Source of the DNA: Arenimonas sp. SCN 70-307
GTDB taxonomy: Bacteria; Pseudomonadota; Gammaproteobacteria; Xanthomonadales; Xanthomonadaceae
Assembly (NCBI RefSeq): GCF_001724815.1
Contig: NZ_MEDO01000008.1
Coordinates: forward strand, 1-64,000
Reading direction: 5' to 3'
DNA: 64,000 nt
The notes below the pieces were generated by a model. The model was not told the origin of the DNA and searched no databases. It worked only from the letters and a program-made list of their open reading frames with translations. A program made the position numbers and the translations under genes. Each line of letters begins with the position of its first letter. Position 1 is the first letter of the stretch. Below are positions 45,640 through 55,386 of this stretch, in pieces.

Positions 45640-48600
45640 TCGCGCCCGCCCCTGGCAGTCCTGGGCCTGGCTGGTGCTGGGCCTGGCGCTCTGCGCGGTG
45701 CTGCTGTGGTCGAACCCGCTGGCCCTGCTGGCCGGCTGGCTTGCGCAGCCGGCGCTGGCCTTCGGACTCTCGCGCCTGCGCGGGCTGCGCCCGGCCCTGC
45801 CGGCCCCGGTGCAGCGCCGCGACCTGTTGGGGCTGGCCGGGCTCTGGGGCCTGGGCCTGGCCGGCACCGCGCTGGCGCTGGCCTGGCCGCTCAAGGCCCT
45901 GGTCGACACCGCAAGCCTCGCGGCGGCCCTGGGCCTGGGTACGCTTTCGGGCCTGGCCCTGCTGGTGGCCTGGCGGGCCTGGCCGGCCTTCGGCCAGGCC
46001 GGTCGCGAGGGCGGCTCGCTGGCCAGCCTGCTCGCGCAGGTCGGCCTCGGGGGCCCGACGGAGGCCGGCCGCGGTTTCGTCGTCGGCGCCGCGGTGGCCG
46101 CCGTGCTGGCCGCGCTGGTGGTGCTGGCCTGGCCCGGCCTGGTGCCGGCCGGGCTGCGTCCCTGGGGCGTGGGTGGCTTCGCCCTGCTGTCGCTGGCCGC
46201 GCACGGCCTGGTCATGCGCTTGGGCGCGGCACCCGCGGTGGATGCGGTGCGCGGCCTGGCCGACCTGCCCATCGTCGGCGACGAGGACGGCCCGGCCGAG
46301 CCGCCGCCGCTCGACCTCGAGGACCCCAACGACCGCCTGCTCGCCGCCACCCGCGCCGGCCGCATCGAGGCCGCGCTGGCCGCGCTCGAGGACGGTGCCG
46401 ACCCCGGCGTGCTGCCGCACCCCGACGATCGCGACCAGCGCAGCCTGCCGATGCTGGCCTCGCTGCTGGGCGACCTGCGCCTGCTGCGCGACCTGATCGC
46501 CCGCGGCGTCGACCTCAATGCCGGCCACGCCGGGCTGACGCCGCTGCTCGCGGCCACCCGCGACAGCTGGCACGGCCGCCCCGAGGCGGTGATGACCCTG
46601 CTGGCCAACGGTGCCGACCCGCGCCGCGCCGACGCCGACGGCAATACCCCGCTGCACCACGCCGCCCGCAGCACCGATCCGGCCGTGGCCGCCCTGCTGC
46701 TCGACGCCGGGGCCGTGCTGGAGGCCGTCAACCACGAGGGTTTCACGCCGTTGGGCGTGGCCTGCGCCAGCGGCAACTGGAGGCTGGCGCGTTTCCTCAT
46801 CGAGCGCGGCGCCCGGCCCGATCCGGCCGAAGGCCAGCCGGCCCTGCTGGCCGCCGCCGCCGGCGACGACGACCCGGCCGGCGTGCAGCTGCTGCTGCGC
46901 CACAAGGCGCGCGTGGATGCCCGCGGCCAGCGCCAGCGCAGCGCGCTGCACCTGGCCTGCGCCGCCGGCAACGTGGAGGTGGTGGCCGCCCTGCTCGACG
47001 CCGGGGCCGACCGCAATGCCCGCGATGCCGACGGCCTGACCCCCCTGCTCGAAACCGCCCGCCACGGCCAGGCCGCGGTGCTGGCGCGCCTGGCCCAGGC
47101 GCGGCCGGACATCGCCGCGGTCGATGCCCTGGGCCGCAACGCGCTGGTGCTGGCCGCTGCTTCCGAGGCCGGCCCGGAACTCGCCCGCCACCTGATCGCC
47201 ATGGGCGTGGACCCCGAACAGCGTGACCAGGACGGCCGCCGCGCGCTCGAGCATGCCCTGGGCCTGGGGCGCTGGCCGCTGGTGGCCGTGCTCGACCCGG
47301 CCTATCCGCTGCCCGCCAGCGTGGCCGAGGGCCTGGCCGAGGGGCATTTCGAGAAGAGCCCGCGCGAACTGCTGCGCGAGGCCCTGGTCGGCGGCCGCCT
47401 CGAGTCGGCCGAGGCCATGATCCGGCTGGGCGCCGGACCGGACGCGGCGGGGCTGGCTTCACTGCTGCTGGAGTTCGCCGGCGAGGGCGACCTGGCCACT
47501 TTCGAGTGGCTGCTGCGCCACGGCGCCAGCGCCGGGGTGGTGCTGGATGCCGGCGACAGCGTGCTCTTCCATTTGTTCGACCGCGGCGGCCCGGCGGCGC
47601 CGGCCCTGCTGCGGCTGCTCGAGCGGGCCGAGCCCGTGGGCGGCCGCGGCGGCCTGGCGCGCTGGCTGCAGGCCTGCCTGGAAGGCGACCATGTCAGCCG
47701 CGGATGCGAACAGCTGGCGCTGGGCCTGTACGAGCGCGGCGCCGATGCCTTCGGCGCCGCCGGCGACCCGCCGCTGGTGCTGGCCATCCGCCTGGGCTGG
47801 CTGCGCCTGGCCGAGGCCCTGCTGGCCGCCGGTACGGACCCGAACGTGCGCGATGGCCGCGACCAGACCGCCCTGCACGCGGCGGCGGCGCTGGGCCGCG
47901 CCAATGCCCTGCGCCTGCTGATCCGCCACGGCGCTTCGCCGGCCCTGTGCGGCCCCGATGGCCAGACGCCGCTCGGCCTGGCCCTCGCGGCCGACCGCCG
48001 CGAGCTGGCGCACTGGCTGGAATGGAAACTCTGGCAGCTGCCCGGCCGCACCCTGGCGCCGGCCGACCTGCCCGCCGCGGCCATGGCCGGCGACGCCGAG
48101 GCCGTGTCCCGCCTGCTCGAGCTGGGCTTGCCGGTGGATGCCGTTGATGCCCAGGGCTGCACCGCGCTGCTGCGCGCCGCGGGCGGCGGCCACGAGGCCG
48201 TGGTCGGCCTGCTGCTGGACCAGCGCGCCGACCCGCGCATCGCCGCCCGCACCGGCGCCACGCCGCTGTCGGCCGCCATCAGCATGCGCCACGCGGCGGT
48301 GGTGGACCGGCTGCTGGCCGCTGGCGCCGAGCCCGACCTGCCCCTGCCCGGCGAGGTCACCCCGCTGATGCTGGCGGCGGCCCTGGGCCAGCCGGAGCTG
48401 GTGTCGCGCCTGCTGGCGCACGGGGCCAACCCCGAGGCCCGCGACGCCCAGGGCCTGGGCCCGCTGCACTGCGCCGCCCTGCATGCCTTCCCGTCCCGGG
48501 ACCGGGCGCGGGTGCTGGCCCTGTTCGACACCCTGCTGCTGGCCGGGGTCGAGCCCGATGCCGCCAGCGCCTCCGGGCATACGCCGCTGCTGCTGCTCCT

Positions 48601-48922
48601 GGGCGCCCGGGCCGAGCCGGGCACGGCTTGCGACGAGGACGTGCTGCTGGCGGCGCTCGAGCGCCTGCTGGCCGAGGGCGTGGACCTCAACCACGCCGAC
48701 CAGCGCGGCCTGGCGCCCCTGCACCTGGCGGCCCAGCACGGCCTGGCCCGCGTGGTGCAGCGCCTGCTGCGCGAGGGGGCCGAGCGCCAGCCCCGCGACG
48801 GCCTGGGCCGCACCCCCCACGACCTGGCCGTGCTGCGGGGCTTCGTGGACGTGGCGGCCGAGTTCCAGCCCGGCCGGGCTGGCCCGCCCTCGCTGGCCCG
48901 TTTCCTGCGCGAACCTCGTTAG
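45632..48922 (+). CDS. Large membrane-anchored ankyrin-repeat protein
   Basis: 1096 aa; N-terminal TM helices, then many ANK repeats (e.g. DADGNTPLHHAARSTDPAVAALLLDAGAVLEAVNHEGFTPLG); 8-bp overlap with the YcgL gene. Confidence 0.92.
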   Translation: MADRARPWQSWAWLVLGLALCAVLLWSNPLALLAGWLAQPALAFGLSRLRGLRPALPAPVQRRDLLGLAGLWGLGLAGTALALAWPLKALVDTASLAAALGLGTLSGLALLVAWRAWPAFGQAGREGGSLASLLAQVGLGGPTEAGRGFVVGAAVAAVLAALVVLAWPGLVPAGLRPWGVGGFALLSLAAHGLVMRLGAAPAVDAVRGLADLPIVGDEDGPAEPPPLDLEDPNDRLLAATRAGRIEAALAALEDGADPGVLPHPDDRDQRSLPMLASLLGDLRLLRDLIARGVDLNAGHAGLTPLLAATRDSWHGRPEAVMTLLANGADPRRADADGNTPLHHAARSTDPAVAALLLDAGAVLEAVNHEGFTPLGVACASGNWRLARFLIERGARPDPAEGQPALLAAAAGDDDPAGVQLLLRHKARVDARGQRQRSALHLACAAGNVEVVAALLDAGADRNARDADGLTPLLETARHGQAAVLARLAQARPDIAAVDALGRNALVLAAASEAGPELARHLIAMGVDPEQRDQDGRRALEHALGLGRWPLVAVLDPAYPLPASVAEGLAEGHFEKSPRELLREALVGGRLESAEAMIRLGAGPDAAGLASLLLEFAGEGDLATFEWLLRHGASAGVVLDAGDSVLFHLFDRGGPAAPALLRLLERAEPVGGRGGLARWLQACLEGDHVSRGCEQLALGLYERGADAFGAAGDPPLVLAIRLGWLRLAEALLAAGTDPNVRDGRDQTALHAAAALGRANALRLLIRHGASPALCGPDGQTPLGLALAADRRELAHWLEWKLWQLPGRTLAPADLPAAAMAGDAEAVSRLLELGLPVDAVDAQGCTALLRAAGGGHEAVVGLLLDQRADPRIAARTGATPLSAAISMRHAAVVDRLLAAGAEPDLPLPGEVTPLMLAAALGQPELVSRLLAHGANPEARDAQGLGPLHCAALHAFPSRDRARVLALFDTLLLAGVEPDAASASGHTPLLLLLGARAEPGTACDEDVLLAALERLLAEGVDLNHADQRGLAPLHLAAQHGLARVVQRLLREGAERQPRDGLGRTPHDLAVLRGFVDVAAEFQPGRAGPPSLARFLREPR

Positions 48923-49105
48923 GCAATGTGAAGGCCGGCTTGACAGCCGGGGTCCAGACATCCGATAAACCGGGTTGGCTGCAAATTCCGTTCATAAATC
49001 CCTCGCGCCCCTGTAACGGGCCGGGGCGACTGTTTCGTGAAATCCCGGCGGGGCACCCGCCCGTGCGCCGGGGCACACAATCTGAGCAACAGGGGAGTGG
49101 TAGCG

Positions 49106-52100
49106 ATGAATTCCAGGGGGAAGGCAATCGGCACCGGCAAGGGCAACCGTGGGCGCAAGCCGCAGGTCGCGCCGGTCACCAAGGCGGTCCGGACGGCGCT
49201 GGCGCTGTCGGCAATCGCGCTGGCCTCGGTCAGCGGCACGGCCTTCGCCTGCGACCCTCCGGTCGTCGTCGGCAGCTCGACCAGCGTCGAGTGCAACGAC
49301 CCCGCCTACCTCTCCGGCATCGGCATCAACGCGGTCGACGACCTCACGGTTGTCGTCGGCAACCTCGGCGGCCCGGTCTCGGTGACGCCCGGCTTCGGCC
49401 AGGTGGGCATCGGCCTGTTCGCCACCGGCGACGCCAGCCTCGACGTCAGCTCGAGCACCACCATCAGCACCAACGGCGCCAACGGCATCGATGTGTTCGC
49501 CTACGGCGAGGCCAGCGTGACCAACGCCGGCTCGATCTACGTCACCGGCGGCAATGGCATCGACGTGTTCGGCCTCGACGGCGCCAGCATCGTCAACGAC
49601 GGCGTGGTCGATGTCACCGGCAGCGGCTTCGTGACCGGCCTGAGCGCGGTTTCGGCCTACGGCGACGTCAGCATCGTCAACAACGGCAGCGTGCGCGTTG
49701 ACTCCACCAGCGTGGGCGTCGGCGTCTACGGCGCCGGCGCCGGCAACATCTCCATCACCAACAACGGCTACGTCGATGCCTATGGCGTCGACGTCGGCGT
49801 GGGCCTCGCCGGCTTCAGCGACAGCGGCGTGAGCATCGAGAACCTCGGGGCCGTCTACGCCGGTTCGAAGTACGGCCTGGCCGCGGGCGTGTTCGCCAAT
49901 GGCGACGACGTCAACGTCTACAACGGCGGCTTCATCGGCGCGACCAGCGTCTTCGGCGATGCCTTCGGCGTGAGCGCCTATGCCGGCTACGGCCAGGCCA
50001 GCGTGCGCAACGCCGGCGACATCGAGGCGGTCTCCTTCTACGGCACGGCCACCGGCATCGAGGCCCTGGGCTTCGGCGGCGTGGACGTCACCAACACCGG
50101 CTACATCCGCGCGGTGGGCTACACCGACGCGACCGGCGTGTTCGCCTATTCGGCCGGCATCGCCGCCATCGACAACGAAGGCTTCGTGCGTGCCGACGCC
50201 AAGTACGGCGAGGCCATCGGCCTGTCGTCGCGTGGCGATGGCGCCACCGTCAGGAACGCCTACGGCAGCGTCGTGGTGGCCATCGGCGAGTACGGCGCCA
50301 CCGGCATCCGCGCCGAGGCCTTCGGCGCCGAGGCTTTCGTGCAGAACGACGGCCTCGTGGTCGCCGACTCGGCCTACGGCGTGGCCACGGGCATCGAGGC
50401 CATCGGTGCCTATGGCGCGCGCGCCATCAACCTTGGCGATGTCTATGCCTTCGGCGAACTCGGCGCCTACGCGATCGTCGCCTCCGGCGGCGACGGCCAG
50501 GCCATCGTCAACAACGAAGGTTTCGCCGTCGCCCAGACGCGCTACGGCTATGCGGCCGGCATCTTCGCCTATGGCGACACGGCGCTGGCCACCAACGCCG
50601 GCACGGTCTTCGCCTACTCGCAGTACGGTTCCGCCACCGGCATGGTCGTCGAGGGCGCCGGCGGCGCCCAGGGATTCAACTACGGCCTGGTCGTGGCCGA
50701 AGCCTACGGCGATGCCATGGGCATGCGCGTCGAGTCCGGTGACGGCAACGCGGTCGCCTTCAACTACGGCCTGGCGTACGCCCGCAGCGAGTACGGCAAT
50801 GCCACCGGCATGCGCGCCTACGCTTCCGGCTACGGCGACGCCTATGCGTTCAACTCGGGCGACGCGGTCGGCATCGCGCTCAACGGCGTCGGCATCGGCA
50901 TCTCGGCCGAAGGCTTCAACGCCAGCGTCGTCAACGAGGGCGGCGCCTATGGCATCGGCCTGCAGACCGGCATCGGCATCCAGGCGATCGGCTACAACTC
51001 GGCCAGCGTCACCAACAGCGGCCTGGCCTACGGCTACGGCGGCTACTACGGCTTCGGCATCTACGCCTCGGCGGGCGCCGGCGGCGTGCAGGTCACCAAC
51101 GACGGGCAGGCCGTGGGCCTGGCCCAGCAGGTGGGCTTCGGCATCTACGCCATCTCGGCCGGCGACACCTCGGTGGTCAACTCCGGCACCGGCCTCGTGG
51201 TGGGCGGCGACCTCGACTACAGCGACTTCGGCGTGGGCATCTACGCCCGCACCAGCGGCACCGGCGCCACCGCCTCGGTGTTGAACGCGGGCGAAGTGAT
51301 CGCGGAGGGCTACTACGGCGCCTACGGCATCTTCGCCAATGCCAGCGCCGGCTTCGCCACGGTGGACAACAGCGGCAGCGTCCGCGCGAATTCGCCGGAC
51401 TACAACGCCAACGGCATCATCGCTCAGGGCGCGCTGGGCGCCAGCGTCACCAACAGCGGCGACGTGATCGCCAACGGCAAGTACGCCTACGGCATCGTCG
51501 CCATCTCGGGCCAGGGCGACGCCCTGGTGCAGAACAGCGGCTACGTGCTGGCCGACGGCAAGTACGCCTATGGCGTGCAGGCCATCAGCAACCTCGGCGA
51601 CGCCACGGTCATCAACAGCGGCGTGATCGGCGCCGACGGCAAGTACGCCTACGGCGTGCAGGCCATCAGCGTCCTGGGCGACGCCATCGTCGACAACAGC
51701 GGCCTGGTGGACGTGGACGCCACCGGCACGGGCGTGGGCGTGCTTGCCTACTCCGGCCAGGGCGACGTGCAGGTCGGCAACACCGGCCTGGTCGACGTCT
51801 ATGGCTACTTCCAGGCCACCGGCGTGTTCGCGCTGGCCGACTACGGCACCGCCTCGGTCACCAACGGCGGCACCGTCTACGCCGAGTCGTACTACGGCAA
51901 CGCCACCGGCATCAGCGCCCGCGGCCTCGTGGCCGACGTGACCAACACCGGCGACGTGCTGGCCTACGGCTACAACAACGCCACCGGCATCTATGCCCTG
52001 GGCTTCGACGATGCCACGGTCGCCAACGGCGGCGTGGCCGCGGCGATCAGCTACAACGGCCAGGCGCTCGGCATCGGCGCCTTCAGCCCCTACGGCAACG

Positions 52101-55100
52101 CCTCTATCGACAATTCCGGCGACGCCGTGGCCGTCAGCTTCCAGGGCGATGCCATCGGCATCCGCGCCGTGTCGAACTACGGCGAGGCGTTGGTCAACAA
52201 CGACGGCGCCGTCTATGCCGTCGCCAAGTACGGCACCGCCACCGGCATCATCGCCCGCGGCGACGTGGCCACGGTCACCGGCGACGGCCTGGTCTATGCG
52301 CAGGGCCTCTACTACGGCACCGGCATCATGGCCATCGGCTACACCGGCGCCAGCGTCGACGTGGGCGGCAGCATCGAGGTCGAGGGCCGGGAGGCCATGG
52401 GCATCATGGCCCTGGCTTACGGCGACGTGACGGTGACCAGCCGCGGTTCGATCGATGTGGACTCCAACGACGGCAGCGCTGTCGGCGTCTATGGCCGGTC
52501 GGTCTACGGCGACGTCGGCATCGCCGGCACCGGCCCGATCGATGTGTACGGCCGCTACGGCGGTTCGGGCCTGATCGGCGTCGCGATTTACGGCGACAGC
52601 GTGGTTTCCAGCGCGGGCGACATGCAGGTCCGCAGCTACGACGGCCTGGCGCAGGGCGTCGTGTCGATCGCGAACCAGGGCACGGCCAGCGCGAGCAACG
52701 CCGGCCAGACGCTCGTGGTCTCGACCTACGGCGACGCCCGCGGCGTCGTGGCCAATGGCGATTACGCCCTGGCCGGGAACTCCGGCGTCCTCGGCGTGAT
52801 CGGCTACAACTCCGCCATCGGCGTGAGCGCCTTCGGCAAGTACGGCGCCGAGGCCGACAACAGCGGCACCGTGTTCGCCGATGCCTACCTCGGCCGCGCG
52901 AACGCGCTCTACGCCTTGTCGCTCCAGGGCGACGCGCTGGTCGTCAACTCCGGCACGGCCTCGGCCTACTCCTACGACAGCGCGGCGTTCGCGGCCTACG
53001 CCGCGTCGATCCTCGCCGATGCGTCGGTGGACAACAGCGGCACGCTGCTGGCGTCGAGCTACAACAGCACGGCCATCGGCGCGGCGGCGATTACGAACTA
53101 CGGCACCGCCCTGGTCAGCAACTCCGGCGACATCAGCGTCGATTCCCGTGTCTCGACCGCGGTCGGCGCGTTCGCCCGCGGCGACTACGCCGAGATCGAC
53201 AACACCGGCAGCATCAGCGCGATCGGCGTGCAGGCCTTCGGCGCCTATGCCATCGGCACCTACGCCGCCAGCATCGGCAACGGCGGCTCGATCTCGGCCG
53301 AGAGCGCCAACGGCGTTGCCGTCGCGGCGGCGATCTTCAGCTACGCCGGCGACGCCAGCCTCGACAACTCCGGCGACCTGTCGGCCTACACCTTCGACGG
53401 CGTCGCTGCCGGCGCCTACGTGGTGGGCTACAACTCCGCCACGATCGTCAACAGCGGCACCATCACCGGCATCGCCGGCGACAGCGCCGGCCGTGCCTAC
53501 GGCCTGGTGGCCATCTCCGACGGCGACGTCACCATCACCAACAGCGGCACGATCTCCGCCGTGCACGACACGGTCGCCATCGCGGTGCGCATGAGCTCGG
53601 ATACGGGCACCTCGCGCCTGTACAACAGCGGCCTGGTGGACGCCGGCAACCTCGGCGGCGGCTCCATCGCCGTGCTGGGCAGCGCCGCGCGCGACGAGAT
53701 CCACAGCAGCGGGCGCATCAACGGCCACATCATCACCGGCGACGGCGACGACCTGGTCAACATCGGCGCCTCCGGCGAGTGGTACCTCGGCGGCAGCAGC
53801 ACCAACCTGGGCGCCGGCGAGGACGAGATCGTCAACGCGGGCCTGATCGTCCTGGGCTACGGCACCCTCTACACCGGCGACGGCGACGATTCGATCGTCA
53901 ACTCGGGCGACCTGGTGCTGGCCTACGCCGGCATCGACATGGGCGGCGCCGACACGGCCAACACCTTCGACAACAGCGGCACCATCCACGTCATCGGCAG
54001 CGCCTTCGTCGACATGGGCGCGGGCGGCGGCACGCTGGTGAACAACGGCGCCATCAGCTTCCTCGACGGCGCCACCGACGACATGATGACCATCTACGGC
54101 AACCTCGCCGGCGGCGGCGACGTGAACGTCGACATCGACTTCATCGCCGGCACCAGCGACATGCTGTACATCACCGGCGACATCACCGGCCCGCAGAAGA
54201 CCATCAACGTGGCGGCGGTGAACCTGCCCAACACGCTGACCTTCGATCCGATCGAGGTGGTCATCGCCTCGGGTTCGGCCGCCGCCGACTCCTTCGTGGC
54301 CGGCCAGCTGTTCGGCTTCGAGAGCGAGCTGCTCGACTTCGGCCTGAGCGTCGAGCACTCGGTGGTCGGCACCGACAACGTGTTCTCGATCGGCATCGAG
54401 ATCGACGGCCTGAGCAACGCCGGCAACCTGGCGATCACCCTGGCCCCGGCCGTGCATTCGCTGATCGGCACCAACATCGGCACCCTGCGCCAGCGCGTGG
54501 GCGTGCTGCCCGACCTGGGCACCCAGCTCAACGGCCTCGGCCCGTGGGTGCGCCACTTCTCCGGCAGCGGCGGCATCGACGCCACCGGCACCGGCTTCGC
54601 GGCCGGCGAGGACCTGCGCTTCGAGCAGGACGTCGACGGCACCGAGGTCGGCATGAACTTCACCGTCGGCCACGGTTTCCACTACGGCGTGATGCTGGGC
54701 AAGTCGGACAACGCCCGCATCCTGTCGAACGGGGCTGGCCGCGACGACATCGAGCTCGACAGCGTGGGTCTCTACGCGTCCTGGCTGGCCGACAACTTCT
54801 ACGTCGACGCCTCCTGGCGCTGGATGGAATTCGAGTCGCAGATGCGTTCGGCCACCGGTGAGTACTTCGCCGCCGGCGACGCCCGCGCCTTCAACCTCGA
54901 GGCCGGCTACACCGGCTGGGAAGTCGGCGGCTTCAGCCTGGTGCCGCAGCTGCAGTACACCCGCGCCACCATCGACAACATGGCCTCCGTGGACGGCTCG
55001 CTCACCTCGGTCGAGCTCGACGGCGGCGACGGCGAGCGCCTGCGCCTGGGCTTGGGCATCGAGCGCAGCTTCACCACGGCGGGCGGCTTCCGCGTGACCC

Positions 55101-55333
55101 CGTACGGCTCGATCAACGCCATCAACGAAATGGACGGCACCAGCCGCTTCATCGTCAATGGCAACGCGGCCCTGTCGGGCGAGGTCGAGGCCGGCGGCAA
55201 CTACGGCATGGCCGAGATCGGCGTCGGCGTTCAGAAGAACGGCTGGTCCGCCAGCGCCGGCGTGAACTGGGCCGACGGCGGCGCGATCGACAGCGACTTC
55301 GGCGGCCAGGTGGTCGTGCGCTACACGTGGTAA
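49106..55333 (+). CDS. Giant repeat-rich type Va autotransporter
   Basis: Extended signal region (KAVRTALALSAIALASVSGTAFA), ~1.7-kaa passenger of ~27-29-aa NxG-V-A-YG-A-GI-A repeats, C-terminal ~280-aa barrel (LGPWVRHFSGSGG...GGQVVVRYTW). Start preceded by aggggagtgg. Confidence 0.9.
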   Translation: MNSRGKAIGTGKGNRGRKPQVAPVTKAVRTALALSAIALASVSGTAFACDPPVVVGSSTSVECNDPAYLSGIGINAVDDLTVVVGNLGGPVSVTPGFGQVGIGLFATGDASLDVSSSTTISTNGANGIDVFAYGEASVTNAGSIYVTGGNGIDVFGLDGASIVNDGVVDVTGSGFVTGLSAVSAYGDVSIVNNGSVRVDSTSVGVGVYGAGAGNISITNNGYVDAYGVDVGVGLAGFSDSGVSIENLGAVYAGSKYGLAAGVFANGDDVNVYNGGFIGATSVFGDAFGVSAYAGYGQASVRNAGDIEAVSFYGTATGIEALGFGGVDVTNTGYIRAVGYTDATGVFAYSAGIAAIDNEGFVRADAKYGEAIGLSSRGDGATVRNAYGSVVVAIGEYGATGIRAEAFGAEAFVQNDGLVVADSAYGVATGIEAIGAYGARAINLGDVYAFGELGAYAIVASGGDGQAIVNNEGFAVAQTRYGYAAGIFAYGDTALATNAGTVFAYSQYGSATGMVVEGAGGAQGFNYGLVVAEAYGDAMGMRVESGDGNAVAFNYGLAYARSEYGNATGMRAYASGYGDAYAFNSGDAVGIALNGVGIGISAEGFNASVVNEGGAYGIGLQTGIGIQAIGYNSASVTNSGLAYGYGGYYGFGIYASAGAGGVQVTNDGQAVGLAQQVGFGIYAISAGDTSVVNSGTGLVVGGDLDYSDFGVGIYARTSGTGATASVLNAGEVIAEGYYGAYGIFANASAGFATVDNSGSVRANSPDYNANGIIAQGALGASVTNSGDVIANGKYAYGIVAISGQGDALVQNSGYVLADGKYAYGVQAISNLGDATVINSGVIGADGKYAYGVQAISVLGDAIVDNSGLVDVDATGTGVGVLAYSGQGDVQVGNTGLVDVYGYFQATGVFALADYGTASVTNGGTVYAESYYGNATGISARGLVADVTNTGDVLAYGYNNATGIYALGFDDATVANGGVAAAISYNGQALGIGAFSPYGNASIDNSGDAVAVSFQGDAIGIRAVSNYGEALVNNDGAVYAVAKYGTATGIIARGDVATVTGDGLVYAQGLYYGTGIMAIGYTGASVDVGGSIEVEGREAMGIMALAYGDVTVTSRGSIDVDSNDGSAVGVYGRSVYGDVGIAGTGPIDVYGRYGGSGLIGVAIYGDSVVSSAGDMQVRSYDGLAQGVVSIANQGTASASNAGQTLVVSTYGDARGVVANGDYALAGNSGVLGVIGYNSAIGVSAFGKYGAEADNSGTVFADAYLGRANALYALSLQGDALVVNSGTASAYSYDSAAFAAYAASILADASVDNSGTLLASSYNSTAIGAAAITNYGTALVSNSGDISVDSRVSTAVGAFARGDYAEIDNTGSISAIGVQAFGAYAIGTYAASIGNGGSISAESANGVAVAAAIFSYAGDASLDNSGDLSAYTFDGVAAGAYVVGYNSATIVNSGTITGIAGDSAGRAYGLVAISDGDVTITNSGTISAVHDTVAIAVRMSSDTGTSRLYNSGLVDAGNLGGGSIAVLGSAARDEIHSSGRINGHIITGDGDDLVNIGASGEWYLGGSSTNLGAGEDEIVNAGLIVLGYGTLYTGDGDDSIVNSGDLVLAYAGIDMGGADTANTFDNSGTIHVIGSAFVDMGAGGGTLVNNGAISFLDGATDDMMTIYGNLAGGGDVNVDIDFIAGTSDMLYITGDITGPQKTINVAAVNLPNTLTFDPIEVVIASGSAAADSFVAGQLFGFESELLDFGLSVEHSVVGTDNVFSIGIEIDGLSNAGNLAITLAPAVHSLIGTNIGTLRQRVGVLPDLGTQLNGLGPWVRHFSGSGGIDATGTGFAAGEDLRFEQDVDGTEVGMNFTVGHGFHYGVMLGKSDNARILSNGAGRDDIELDSVGLYASWLADNFYVDASWRWMEFESQMRSATGEYFAAGDARAFNLEAGYTGWEVGGFSLVPQLQYTRATIDNMASVDGSLTSVELDGGDGERLRLGLGIERSFTTAGGFRVTPYGSINAINEMDGTSRFIVNGNAALSGEVEAGGNYGMAEIGVGVQKNGWSASAGVNWADGGAIDSDFGGQVVVRYTW

Positions 55334-55386
55334 GCAGGTAGTTCCGGGCGCGGCGGCCACGCAGCCGCCGCGGCCAGGAACCAGGG

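Noticed and set aside
45298-48961. Multiple long antisense/alternate-frame ORFs across the ankyrin gene
   Set aside because: Ala/Arg/Gly/Pro-rich frames in a ~75% GC gene; ANK repeats are only in the + frame of 45632..48922.
49028-49046. parS-like string ctgtttcgtgaaatccc upstream of the autotransporter
   Set aside because: Lacks the central AC of TGTTTCACGTGAAACA and is not a full palindrome; no other parS seen despite parAB in the window.
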